Source of the DNA: Tipula vernalis
Lineage: Eukaryota > Arthropoda > Insecta > Diptera > Tipulidae
Length of the DNA stretch: 64,000 nucleotides
NCBI GenBank assembly: GCA_958295665.1
Contig: OY282560.1
Coordinates: 195,171,011-195,235,010, forward strand
Direction of reading: 5' to 3'
Below, one piece after another: positions 46,250 to 56,350 of this stretch (positions within the stretch are counted from its first letter, which is position 1; each line of letters starts with the position of its first letter). The position numbers were made by a program, and so were the translations under genes. A model generated the notes under the pieces. The model was given only the letters and a program-made list of their open reading frames with translations, made no database searches and was not told the origin of the DNA.

Positions 46250-48186
46250 AGGTGGAAACTATTGCGCAGCCCATTCCTAAACATTGGATTGTTTCACATG
46301 CATACCTCTAGTTTATTTTATTCCTGCATAAACCATTCTGAGACTGTAAGCAAAATACTTTAAATAGGCGTATGATTTTTAGTTGACCTACCATTTTTGA
46401 TGGCTTCTAATCTAATCAAAAATAAACTTTCAATTGACATACAATACTATAACGTACATTTTTATTAAAGCAAATTTTCTGATTATTCACCATTTTTCTA
46501 ATTGAAAAATAAAACAAATCTATCTTATCTTTATGATGGTGATGAAAACAAAACAAACAAATTAAAAAACTTCGTAAGACAAAAAAATACTAATATTGAA
46601 TTAAGAATCCATAAGAATTTTTCATTAAAAAGAAATTTTTTTTTTGTTCATTCTTGAAGCGAACAAAAATCTAGTAAGAAAATTTCATTATTAAATATTT
46701 TAATTTGCATGTAAATTAAGATAAAATTAAGAGAGGTAGAAAAAAACACAACAACAGCAAACATTTTTCTCATTTTTATGATGCTGGTATGTGGTTTTAA
46801 TTATCTCTATACGTTTTGTAACATCCAACCCGTCACCCCCGCTTATGGTACACTTGTTGTATGTATAAAATAATTTCATCTACAAGTACTTACCGCTGTA
46901 TGTAAATTTGAACGTTTCGATTTTTATTTTTTTGCAAGTTGATTAAAAATTTATTAAAAGTTAATGATGGCAAAATAAGAAGTTTCGTTCAAATCCTCCA
47001 TTTTTAAAAGGTAAAATCTGCTGAAACTGATGTTAAACTTTTTTTTTTTTTTTTGTTGATGATTTATGTTCATTACAGCATACCGCACATATTTAGTAAT
47101 CTTATATTCGTATTTATTTATATACAAAAGCTCTAAAACTTTAAATTTTTTTGTAGGTATTACTAGAATTTAGGATTTAATGTGTTCACTTTAAAGCAAG
47201 TTTTTCATGTCAAAATATTACGTGTATTTGCTATTGAATTAGATTAAATTTATTTGAGATGTTTAATCATAATGCCTCTACCACAATGCTATCAAATGTG
47301 TCTAATCCAAAGACTATAATCGTTGCTGATACAAAATTTGTATATTGATGAAAATTTGTATATTGTACTGTAGTTGAAGAGTGGGTAATATTTTTAACTG
47401 ATTCGCTGTTACGTTCTTCATGTGGAGCAAGGGCAACGCTCGATTACAAGCTAATTGATTTTTTAGGGGGAATTTGAACTAGTTGAAACATTACCTCAAT
47501 GAGCTAGGATTAAAACTTTAGCTTTCTACACCATAGTGTTGTAGAAAAGTTTTTCATACAAGTAGATGCCCGTCCATTTTAAAACAGTAAAACATCACTT
47601 TGCCAGAATAGACCTAATTTGAACCATAAAGACAATTTGCTAAGGTAGCCTCGTTTTAAAGATATTTTTTCGTTTAACCAAAATAATCGAAAAACAGGTT
47701 TATGAGATTGAAAATACACCCTAAAATGGTCTGTACTTCTTTGTCTTCTAACATTAGGTTCGGTGCTTATAATTGTTGTACCAACTTGTGTGAATAGCTC
47801 ACTTTGATTCTTCACATTTCATAGAAAATTGAATTTGAATGTTGAAAATCACTTGTGCCTAAAAGTCTGGGGAAAAACTGTAGAATTTATAATTCTGGTC
47901 CCATAATTTCTTATAAAATTGAATTATATTTTATTAATTTTTGATTTATTTATTTTATTTTATTTAACATAGTAATAGCAATCTGTTTCATCAAATTAAA
48001 TATCTTTGGACCCAAAATTAAAAAGGAATTTTGAAAATTAGTGGTCGTGAATGCTTGAAGATGAATACCATATGATGGTTGTTCCTCAGGTTATACTGTG
48101 ATACCAGCACAAGTTTCAATTCTAGTCATTCTCATAAAATGGAATTCAATGGAAACGTCATTTAGACTAAAAAACATAAATTATTG
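46250..48186. other. AT-rich intergenic DNA
   Basis: No gene is recognised. There are homopolymer T runs at 46630 and 47040. Short frames such as 47579-47815 on the minus strand lack motifs. Confidence 0.5.
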
Positions 48187-48341
48187 ATTAATTTGAATTT
48201 TAAATAATTAAATTAAATAAAATAAAACAATTTAGAATACTTTCTTTCTGTGGTATTATTTATTAAAACTTATTTGAAGTAAGTACATGTTTCGGGTATT
48301 CTCCCTTCGTCAACTTTTTAAAATATTCTAATTAAAAACTT
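48187..48341 (-). repeat. Penelope terminal repeat, left arm
   Basis: It runs from ATTAATTTGAATTTT to ATTAAAAACTT and is the reverse complement of 49193-49347 apart from one or two positions in the AAATTAAAT run. Confidence 0.88.
48281..48314 (-). ncRNA. Hammerhead-ribozyme-like core, left arm
   Basis: The minus strand reads GTTGACGAAGGGAGAATACC then CGAAACATGTACTT. It can be laid out as (C/T)UGACGA, a stem GGG/CCC with a 6-base loop, GAAA, a tiny stem C-AU-G, then UA as cleavage site, with CUU pairing back to AAG upstream. The first core base is U rather than C. That change is expected to weaken activity. The layout is a motif match by eye, not a test. Confidence 0.5.
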
Positions 48342-48429
48342 TAAATTTCGCGCAATATATAATGGTATATGTCATTGTGTGGGATTTGGTCATTTAGCAA
48401 CATTGGGTTGTTTTTGTGTTTATATATCT

Positions 48430-49200
48430 CCATCTCCTCTATTCTGTCTAATTTTCCCCTTTTGGAATTTTGTGAAGAATGGTTAAGTTATGGTGATAGC
48501 CGGTGTGTGTGTGTTTGTGTTGAGTTAAATGTTGAGCGAAGTTAGATTTTATATTACGTTTACCAATTTCTTGTGTGTGTTCTTTGTATCTTATTTTGAA
48601 ATTTCTCCCAGTTTGGCCAATATAAAATGCACTGCAGTCGTTGCAATTTAATCTGTATACTCCTGATTCACAATCAGTTATTGTATTTTTAGTTTTTGTG
48701 AGGTGTTCTATTGTGTGTTTTGTGCGGTATGCAATGTTGTATTCATACTGCCCGAATATTTTGTGTACAAGATTTGCTGTCGGCTTGGTATAGTCCATGG
48801 TTATGTATGTTTTATTTATTTGTTCCTCTCTCGTTAGGTTGGAATAAGATCTCAATTCACGTTGTTGTGTGTATTTCCTAATCATGTTATCGACGATATT
48901 ACTTTTAAAACCATTCTGTGTAGCTATTAGTTTAATGGTATTGGTTTCGTTTATGTAATCTATTTCTTTCATAGGAATATTATTTAAACGATTGATCATA
49001 TGGCGATAAGCAGACATTTTATGTTGATGTGGATGGTTTGAAGTGTGGTGTATGGTGTGATCTGTTTGTGTGTTTTTCCTATATATCTTAAATTCATGTT
49101 TTCTTTCTTGATTTTTTATTATTGTTATGTCCAGAAAATTTATTTGCTGATTTGTTTCTACTTCTAAAGTGAATTTTATGTAAGTTTTTTGTAAGTTTTT
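48430..49200 (-). pseudogene. Penelope-like ORF, C-terminal part with GIY-YIG endonuclease
   Basis: The clear frame 49017-48448 begins MSAYRHMINRLNNIP, has MDYTKPTANLVHKIFGQYEY, and carries the GIY-YIG domain GVYRLNCNDCSAFYIGQTGR followed by FKIRYKEHTQE. Upstream to about 49200 other frames read KFTLEVETNQQINFLDITI and KIYRKNTQTDHTIHHTSNHP, the usual post-RT linker. The endonuclease nicks target DNA for priming. The RT core is absent. Confidence 0.9.
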
Positions 49201-49347
49201 AATTAGAATATTTTAAAAAGTTGACGAAGGGAGAATACCCGAAACATGTACTTACTTCAAATAAGTTTTAATAAATAATACCACAGAAAGAAAGTATTCT
49301 AAATTGTTTTATTTTATTTTATTTAATTATTTAAAATTCAAATTAAT
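49193..49347 (+). repeat. Penelope terminal repeat, right arm
   Basis: This is the inverted partner of 48187-48341. Beyond it sequence similarity stops sharply on both sides. Confidence 0.88.
49220..49253 (+). ncRNA. Hammerhead-ribozyme-like core, right arm
   Basis: The plus-strand reading is GTTGACGAAGGGAGAATACC then CGAAACATGTACTT, identical to the left-arm core. See the left-arm entry for the fold. The two cores point toward each other's opposite strands because the arms are inverted. Confidence 0.5.
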
Positions 49348-49429
49348 TAAACATTGTGGTATAAGTGCACAAAAATGGACATATTCCAAAAAATAAATAA
49401 ATTATTGAATGCGTAACACACCATTTCCT

Positions 49430-50890
49430 TAACAGACGCAATTCAAGTTGGATATATGTTCAATGGTTTTAGTCCTGTTTTGTTCATTGTATATAAAAAC
49501 TAGATCATCAGCAAAAGCAACCAAATCCGAATTGAACTCAGTGGATTGTCCTATAATACAGAACCTTACGGAAAACCTTCATTAAGTATTTCTGCTTTGA
49601 CTTACACAATCTTTAATTTTAATAATCTGAGACCTATTCAACAGATAAGAACCAAACCATTTTAGTGTTACTTCACGAAACCCAGCAAAATACAGTTTTT
49701 GTAGTAACACTAAATGATTAACCATATCAAACGCCTTCTTCAAATCCACGAAAACAGAAGCAATACAATTTCTTTGGTCAAGAGAGTTATTCAAAAAGTT
49801 CGTAAATTCCAGCAATGCATTTTAGGTATTTTTATTTAGATTTCCTGAAACTAAACTGCATCAGATGTAGAAAATTTGTGTAATTCAAAAAACTAGTGAT
49901 TCTCGAATGAGCTAGTTTTTCAAATATTTTAGCAAAAACTGAGAGCAAACTAATTGGACGGTAATTACAAATACTCTTTTTATCCCCGCTCTTATGAACA
50001 GGAATAACATGCGCTTGTTTCAGCTTATTCGGAAAGATTCCAGTAGTAAAACTGGTGGTTTTGGCGTATATTGGAGAGGGGATCAAAAATGAGTAGATTA
50101 ATCTACCAGCTCCGTAACCTTCCAATAGGGCGTGCATCACTTGAGCTGTTCTGGTCTTGTCATTTGGCAGCTGCGTGATGGGTACTATTGTGTAAGGGGT
50201 AACCTGTTCACAATTCGCAAGTGTACGTACTGCCCCCTCGTGGCAACCACTGGTAACTAAGGCCACTTGGCACATTTTCGGCCATTTGGCACAGACTAAA
50301 GTACGGCGCTAAAGGAGAAAACCTTGACAAAAAACCCTAATCTAAGGTGGAACAGCATATGCCGAAAGATGAATGGCTGATAGGTTAATCAGCCCAAAAT
50401 ATGCGGACTTTGGATACCAGGCACCCTCCAGTTTTATTTAGCCTTCCTGTAGTAAAGCTTGGTGACCTACAGGTGATTTGCAGTTCCCAGCAACTCGTAA
50501 GAGTAAAATCAAATAGAATACGGGGCAGGAGTAGGAATATATGGGAGTGGGACAACCCTCTCGAGGTCCTTGAGCTCCAATGCTACCGTCTTTCTAGCAG
50601 AACTACATGCTGTAGTAAACATCTAGGAGAGAGAGCAATAAGCCCAGATAGTATGTACCAGGTACCGGTAGACAGTATTGTCAGGTTCATTAAGAACCTG
50701 AATATTGACTGGACGGATAATTAAGCAGGAGCCAGTACAATAGATCTTTAATGTCTATATCTTCTGCATGGCCCCCCACAATAATAATAATAATAATAAT
50801 AAAACTGGTGATCGTCAATAACAATTTATTTAATTGCAGTATGTTTCCTATCCTTTCCCAGTAATTCATCAAGCAATTGCCAGTTTTTTT
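49430..50890 (-). pseudogene. CR1/Jockey-like LINE reverse transcriptase, split
   Basis: On the minus strand, WQLLDELLGKDRKHTAIK (near 50870-50815) is followed, after the LOA-family insertion at 50054-50800, by TTSFTTGIFPNKLKQAHVIP, HKSGDKKSICNYRPISLLS and FAKIFEKLAHSRITSFL. Next come FVDLKKAFDMVNHLVLL and WFGSYLLNRSQIIKI (49815-49582), and lastly LVAFADDLVFIY near 49530-49495, the catalytic box with both Asp residues. The N-terminal endonuclease and the C-terminus are missing. The gap between the parts closes in frame once the insertion and one target copy are removed. Confidence 0.87.
50054..50800 (+). mobile_element. Internally deleted LOA-family derivative
   Basis: The first about 430 bases match the 5' UTR of the LOA LINE at 12546-12978 (CAGCTCCGTAACC, GTAAGGGGTAACCT, AAAGTACGGCGCTAAAGGA, CCTTGACAAAAAA). 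The sequence then jumps to an RNase H fragment (AGVGIYGSGTTLSRSL, TVFLAELHAVV), a short end and an (ATA)n tail at 50780-50800. AAAACT flanks both sides (50048-50053, 50801-50806), so it inserted as a unit. Endonuclease and RT are lacking, so it must have used another element's enzymes. Its tail is ATA repeats rather than poly(A). Confidence 0.82.
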
Positions 50891-51220
50891 TTTGTAACAT
50901 CCCTAGCATTTTTAACCTTCTCTCTGTGTATTGGGGTTAGATTGACTCCTGCCGATTTTAAAATGAAAAAAATACGTTTCTTACTATTTAAGGGCCCTAT
51001 GCCCTATAAAGACAGCCTCAACTAATATCTTCTGCACGTAAAACAATAAGGGCCCAAATTACTTGTAAATTTGGTAATTACGATAGTCTGAAATAAACCA
51101 AGCGCATTTCTGTGTACTGGGGTCCAAATGGTCCCAAGTTTTTTTTTTATATAATAAAAGACAATATTTCGGTTTTGTCACTTTCTTTAACGTTATATTT
51201 ATTTTATTTGTAAAATGAAA

Positions 51221-51252
51221 TTACGATCGTTTCGGATGTTACTTCTTTATCA
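51221..51252 (-). ncRNA. Hammerhead-like core at the 3' end of Penelope element 2
   Basis: The minus strand gives TTGATAAAGAAGTAACATCC then GAAACGATCGTAA. The pattern TTGAnnA, loop, CGAAAC and GTA is like the cores at 48.3 and 49.2 kb, with a stem III ACGATCGT. The core G after TGAN is A here, so it is probably inactive. Confidence 0.35.
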
Positions 51253-51392
51253 AATTTCTAACAAACATTAATTAAAATTATGCTAAAATACTGCTTTTAT
51301 ACCCTATTTTTATTTTTTGTGTGCCTACGTGCCTTTTGAATGTTCTTTCCCCCTTATTATTTTTTTTTTAAGGGGTGGTACCACCCTTCTTT

Positions 51393-52214
51393 TTAGTATA
51401 TACCTGGTGTGTGCTTTATGATAAAAACAGATAAGAATTGGTTGACCATCTGGTTTTTGTGGGTGTTTATGTGCAAAATGATATTAATTACGTTTAGTAA
51501 AAATTGATTATATCGTTCCTTGTATATTTCCAGTTCTTCTAATCTGTTCACTAGTAACCCTTTTTGTATTCTGTGTAATACCTGTGAGTTGGCGTTGATG
51601 TCAGTGTAATTATGTTTTTCTGTAGTCAAGTGTTGTGCATATTTCGAGTCGATTTTTGGTTTTTCGATTTCTTTTATGTTCTGTAAACCTAACTTGAAAA
51701 CTTCTACCAGTTTGTCCGATGTAGAATTTGGGGCAGTAATTACATGTATTCTTATAGATTCCGGTATCTATTGGTGTATTTATGTTACGTTGTTTGAGTC
51801 GATTCCCTAATTTGTTGTTGGTTTTAAATGCCATCGTGTATCCGTGTTTTTTAAAAACGTTCGTTATATTCTTGTTGATGTTATTATTGTACTCTATGGT
51901 GATGTATTTCTCTGTTTCTTCATTTTGTTTGCTTAACGTGGTCATCATGGTTTAATGATTTTTAGTTCTTCCATATAGTCCTGATTGTTCATCGGGATCG
52001 TGTTTGGTCTATTTATTAAAAAGTTGAACGTTGCCATCTTATGTTGGTGTGGGTGGTTAGATGATTCTTAATGGCGTGATCCTTTGAATGGATGCTTGTT
52101 GTTAACATTTGTTATTGTCAAGTCTAAAAAATTAATGGCTTTGTTCGTCTCTGATTCTAGAGTAAATTTTATGTTCGGATGTTTGTTGTTTATGTTCTTG
52201 TAAAGATTGCTGAG
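51393..52214 (-). pseudogene. Penelope element 2 linker and GIY-YIG endonuclease
   Basis: Downstream of the RT stop the reading continues as YKNINNKHPNIKFTLESETN and KAINFLDLTI, then NHPHQHKMATFNFLINRPN. It changes frame to 51948-51610, where GIYKNTCNYCPKFYIGQTGR and VRFTEHKRNRKTKNR form the GIY-YIG endonuclease with its CxxC insertion. A last frame (51629-51393) reads VLHRIQKGLLVNRLEELEIY. At least two frame changes and two stops separate these from the RT. Confidence 0.87.
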
Positions 52215-53609
52215 TTATCTCATTGTGCCGTTAAATAGTATTAGAATATCGTCCACGTATCTGTGCCAGTACCTGATTATTTGGTTTTTGTTGTTCGATT
52301 CTGTTATTTTATGCTGATTTTCAATGTGATTCATATATATGTTAGCTAAGGTTCCTGATAGAGGATTCCCCATTGGAAGTCCATCAGTCTGTGAATAGAT
52401 TTTGTTGTTGTGTTGAAAATAGTTTTGTTCTGTAACTGCTTTGATTAGAGTGATAATTTCGTCAATTTTTTCTTTCCTGATTCCGTTTTTCTGTAACAGT
52501 TCCTTGGTTATTTGAATTGTCTCTTGAGTTGGTATGTTTGTATACATGTTGGTTACATCGAATGACGCCAGTTCCGCTGTAGGTGGTATGTCTATTGATT
52601 CTATTTTGTTGATTAGTTCAACGTTGTTTCTGATTAAATGATCGTTCTGTAATTGTATATTTTTACCGAGAAAATAATTAATTTCTTTAGCAACTTTGTA
52701 TTCTGGTGCGGTTGTGAAGTCTACGATTGGTCTCATAGTCATTTCTGGTTTGTGAATTTTTGGTAGTGCTCTGATATTAGGTGCCGTTGGTTTTATGGTT
52801 TTAAGTCGTCTTTTTTGTCCTGGGTTAAACAACATAGAACAGTTGTTAATCAATTTATTGATCGTCTTGTGATATTTGTTGGTTGGGTATTCTTGGAGTT
52901 CAATTATGTTATTGTTTTCGATATAGTCATCAATCTTCGAGTTATATTCATTTGTTTTCAATATAACGAGTGTATTCCCTTTATCGGCTTTTGTTATTAG
53001 AGCGTCATTCTCTAATAACTTAACATTGATGTCTTTGACTGTTTGTCGTTCGGTTTTGTGGATGTTTTGGTTTGTAGTTGGCTGGTTTTTGCGTATATCA
53101 ATTGCAATAAGTGTCCGTATGTCAGCCTGATGTTGTTCGTTTGTTCGTCTTATTACGTTTTCAATATCGAGTAGTTGTCGTGTTGTTTGTGTTGAATTGT
53201 TGGGCGGAGCAACATTAAATTTAAGTCCTTTCTCCAGTAATATTTGTTCCTGGTTATTAAAAGTGATGTCCATCATGTTTTGTACTCTATGGTAGAACTC
53301 ATGATTTATCTGTATTTGTTCGTTACTTTGAACTGTTATTTGTTGTGCTGATCTCCGTTGAACAATAACGTCTAGTTTACGCAGTTTTTTCTTAATATTC
53401 CGTCGTCTATCCCTAAGATAGACCCGCCGCTCGCGTCGGTGCCGTATGGATTGTAGTGGTGCATTGGGTGGACCGCTATAGTGCGAGCTCGCCTCACATT
53501 GGGTGCCACCTGTACATAACATAATAGAACTTTGTCTCTTCCATTTGAAGTGACAAAACACAAAATAAAATAAATTAATTTTTGGTATCAGTCTGCTCTC
53601 GATCTTCAA
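52215..53609 (-). pseudogene. Penelope element 2 reverse transcriptase
   Basis: This 464-codon frame is open throughout. Motifs in order are NMMDITFNNQEQILLEKGLK in the N-terminal region, ALITKADKGNTLVIL, APNIRALPKIHKPEMTMRP, the catalytic Asp in ASFDVTNMYTNIPT, LPMGNPLSGTLANIYMNH, and the catalytic RYVDDILILF at the end. It stops at 52215 right after the catalytic box, while the homologous thumb continues beyond the stop. The true start may lie downstream of the first Met, since the first 60 residues have no family features. The open frame suggests a fairly young copy. Confidence 0.92.
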
Positions 53610-53954
53610 AACGGCGACATGCCGTTCACCTCGCCACGCCTAATTATTATACAAATCGGCGCAACCATTTTGAAAATTTTTTTTTGGTGTACATTTTTTT
53701 TTTGGAACACGCCACGTCTTTCTGTTTCAATTTTTTTTTTTGTTTTATAAAAAATTGTGGATACGTGGTACGATCCCGCATGTACAGTACCACACCAATG
53801 CACAACACATAAAAATACAACAAAAATAAATAAATAAAAATATGGAGTCAGCATAATAAAATGGGATTTCACACACACCAACATCCATTTCCCATGCACC
53901 TATACAGAAAAATAACACCAACACGTGCCACAGCTAAAGACGCACACAAAAGAC
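53610..53954. other. Region upstream of Penelope element 2, nothing certain
   Basis: It contains T-runs at 53677-53702 and 53731-53742 and no LTR-like match to the 3' end of the element. Confidence 0.4.
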
Positions 53955-54173
53955 ATGGCATCCAGCAGCAGCACGACCAATACAAACGGGATCAACAGCG
54001 ATGTCAGCGTGATCATCAGCACCAACGGGACCAGCATCACCGCTGTTAGTATTCCACGGCACGCTTGCCCCCAGTTATCGTCGTCAGCATCATCACAACC
54101 ATCATTGATGAATCGTCAATGGGGCAGCAACAGCAACAAGAATAACTGCAAAACCCTTTTTTTCGCACAATAA
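53955..54173 (+). CDS. S/T/N-rich exon-like ORF, unknown
   Basis: From the ATG at 53955 a 72-codon frame reads MASSSSTTNTNGINSDVSVI, ISTNGTSITAVSIPRHACP and QLSSSASSQPSLMNRQWGSN, ending at TAA 54171-54173. GC content and third-position use (AGC, ACC, ATC, AAC, CAG) stand out from the AT-rich surroundings and resemble low-complexity exons of dipteran genes. No domain is recognised. It might be a first coding exon that continues by splicing after AACTGCAAAACC, or a chance frame in CAG/CAT-rich DNA. Confidence 0.35.
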   Translation: MASSSSTTNTNGINSDVSVIISTNGTSITAVSIPRHACPQLSSSASSQPSLMNRQWGSNSNKNNCKTLFFAQ

Positions 54174-55424
54174 ATTTACACAGGGTCACTGTGCGGTTTT
54201 ATAATCAACAACAATTCTTTGAATGGTACAGTTAAGGGTGTTCAAACATGAAGTTTGAATTTAAGTTTTTAATAAACTCCATAACCTATAAGCGGTTGGA
54301 AATGGAAAAAAAATGTCTACTAAGTGACCTAAACGAAAAAGATTAATTTTACTAAAAGTAGGGCCGCTAATAATAGGTTTCAGGACCTAAAATTATGTAC
54401 CACCTTTAATTTGAATCACTGTACATCATTAATTATGCAGCTTTCACAGACAAATATTTTATTGATATTCGTCAGTGCATCAGTCATAAATTATGTACCA
54501 AAAATCGTACATGATTTTTCCAAGTTTTTAGTAACAAAATAAATTTTAGTTGTTCCCCAAGCCGATTATTCGCTTCAAATTAACACTGTGTCAGTTATCG
54601 GAATATCGCTTTGGTTCAGAATGTGACAGGATCGTTAGTACGATAAGTTCATATCGATAAGATAACACCGATCTCAAATAGTAATAATTGTTAGCATTAA
54701 ATTTATTTATCAACAGGTTTTAGGGTGTTCATAAGCCAAGCTGGCTTATCTAAGTATATTAGGGTGGCTTTCGAAAAACAATGGCAAGTTTTGTCAGATT
54801 ATAGGAACGAGTAAAGAAGGGGAAGGTGGGAAAAGGAACCTAGCAAGCAAACAAAACAACAATTCATCCAACTTTATGGTGAACACCCCATCTCTATTTT
54901 ATTCTCAATTAAATCTCATCCTGAAAACGAGAACACTATTCAGAAAAGATCGATTTTACACAATCAATGAAATTTTGTTTTACTAATATTTGTTAAATTA
55001 AAATTTTTTATTAAAATGATTAAAAATTATTCTAGCTTTTTCCTTTTGGTTATTATCGTAAAATGCCAAGTAATAGCCTCATATTTCTGGTTTTTTTCCA
55101 CAAAAAATATTTTCTAGTCGTTTTTATATTTTAGGGCACGTGACCAGAAAACACTAGGAAAAAATAGCAGAAAATGTTACACAAAATTTCAATTTGCAGG
55201 GCTTTTTCCTAATTAAAATATTTGAGATGTGGCTACTACACTTACTCACGTAAAACTATGTGGAGCAGCTAAGAAGCGATACAAAATTTAGATGTGATGC
55301 TGCGATGTTTCAATATATACAATGGACCGAATACCCATTCTACATGTTGCTCTCTGTACCAACACACAGGAGGTGTTTTAAAAAGCCACAACAATGTCCA
55401 CAAAGGCACAGAGGACGGTCACTA
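54174..55424. other. Non-coding stretch, nothing recognised
   Basis: I see no gene, repeat or element termini here. A 61-codon frame at 55260-55445 lacks motifs. Confidence 0.45.
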
Positions 55425-56350
55425 AGGGCCATCACTGTAGATTGATATGAGAGTTGGTTCCGATAAAGCGGATTTCAGCAGAAGCAAAAAAGTAGGCAAT
55501 ATTCACTGGGCTAATTGGGTGATATGCCCTAGTCGGAGTCTGGACGCCTCCAAAGTTTTGATATATAGTTAAAGGCATATCTTGCCCAAAAAATCCGGAA
55601 GAAGCTGGCGAGGATTCCCTCAATATTTTTTTGCAGCAAAGCTGGACAAATATAATCTCCTCCAGCGGATTTGAAACTAAACTCCTTCCAGAGATATTCC
55701 AGATGCAATTGTGTGGTACGTAAACCACCTTACATGGATCCTACCAGGAGTGTTCCTGAGATTTTGTCACCATTTAGTCTAGAAAGTATGCCCCGGTGAA
55801 ACTTCCATTTGTGCTCTGTAGCAGTCCTAATCTACTGGAATGATCCTTAGCCAGGACTTTTCGAATGCGGGCTATGTAAGGCAATTTCTCCAGGTTGCTG
55901 TCTTGGATATCCTTAGTTCGAGATTAGATTCTGTCAAGACAAACTTGTAATCGCTTCATTCATTGTTACGTTTCGCCTTGTTGAATATTTTTCCTGATTT
56001 TTTCCTTAATTTTTCCAGTGCCCAGTTCCACTAAGGGACCGTCTTAGTGAGTACTCTGTATGAAGCTGTGTGGCTGGTTTGAACTGAACTCTAACCCCTC
56101 TAAAGAGTAATTCTAGGGGGTCCATGGTACGAGTATTCAGAGTCACATACTAACGACTGTTTAACCTAACATATATTCATGTATCGCTTCATCTTACACA
56201 AAGTTTTTTATCAGGATTTTCTTCTTTAGTGCCGTAATTTAGCGTGTTTCTAAATGGCAATCGGTCTACGGTGGTCGCCATAAGAATGCACCACGTACAC
56301 TTGGAAATCGTGATGGCCTGCCTCTGACTTTTACTGTGGACATATGAGGT
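55425..56350 (-). mobile_element. LOA-family LINE relic 3, internally deleted
   Basis: From 56350 to about 56180 the minus strand resembles the LOA leader (CCAAGTGTACGTGGTG, ATGGCGACCACCG, TTACGGCACTAAAGAAG, AAAATCCTGATAAAAAA). After a deletion of most of ORF1 and the endonuclease, the endonuclease-RT link follows: VP-stop-WNWALEKLRKKSGKIFNKAK near 56010, where one Trp is TAG. Then come IRKVLAKDHSSRLGLLQS, SFKSAGGDYICPALLQKN and a HPISPVNI remnant of RT near 55500. Frames change at least three times. This is the third LOA-related copy in the window. Confidence 0.78.

Larger units (their letters stand above)
48187..49347 (-). mobile_element. Penelope-like element fragment inside 155-bp inverted repeats
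   Basis: The arms 48187-48341 and 49193-49347 are inverted copies of about 155 bp, almost identical. Between them lies the 3' half of a Penelope-like ORF on the minus strand. Penelope-like elements often carry terminal repeats in unusual orientation and hammerhead-like motifs within them; both arms have such a motif. Most of the reverse transcriptase is missing, so the element is 5'-truncated. Confidence 0.85.
51260..53609 (-). mobile_element. Penelope-like element 2, near-complete ORF
   Basis: The RT part (53609-52215), a linker in broken frames (52215-51950), and the GIY-YIG part (51948-51610) with a C-terminal piece (51629-51393) lie in order on the minus strand. A hammerhead-like core follows at 51221-51252. 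No matching 5' terminal repeat was found beyond 53609. It is a different family from the element at 48.2-49.3 kb, judging from their GIY-YIG parts. Confidence 0.88.

Noticed and set aside
55965..55990. TTGTTACGTTTCGCCTTGTTG resembles the foldback terminus TTGTTACGTTTTTGCCTTGTC
   Set aside because: The similarity stops after about 20 bases. On the other strand the same bases encode the FNKAKRN part of a LOA RT link region.
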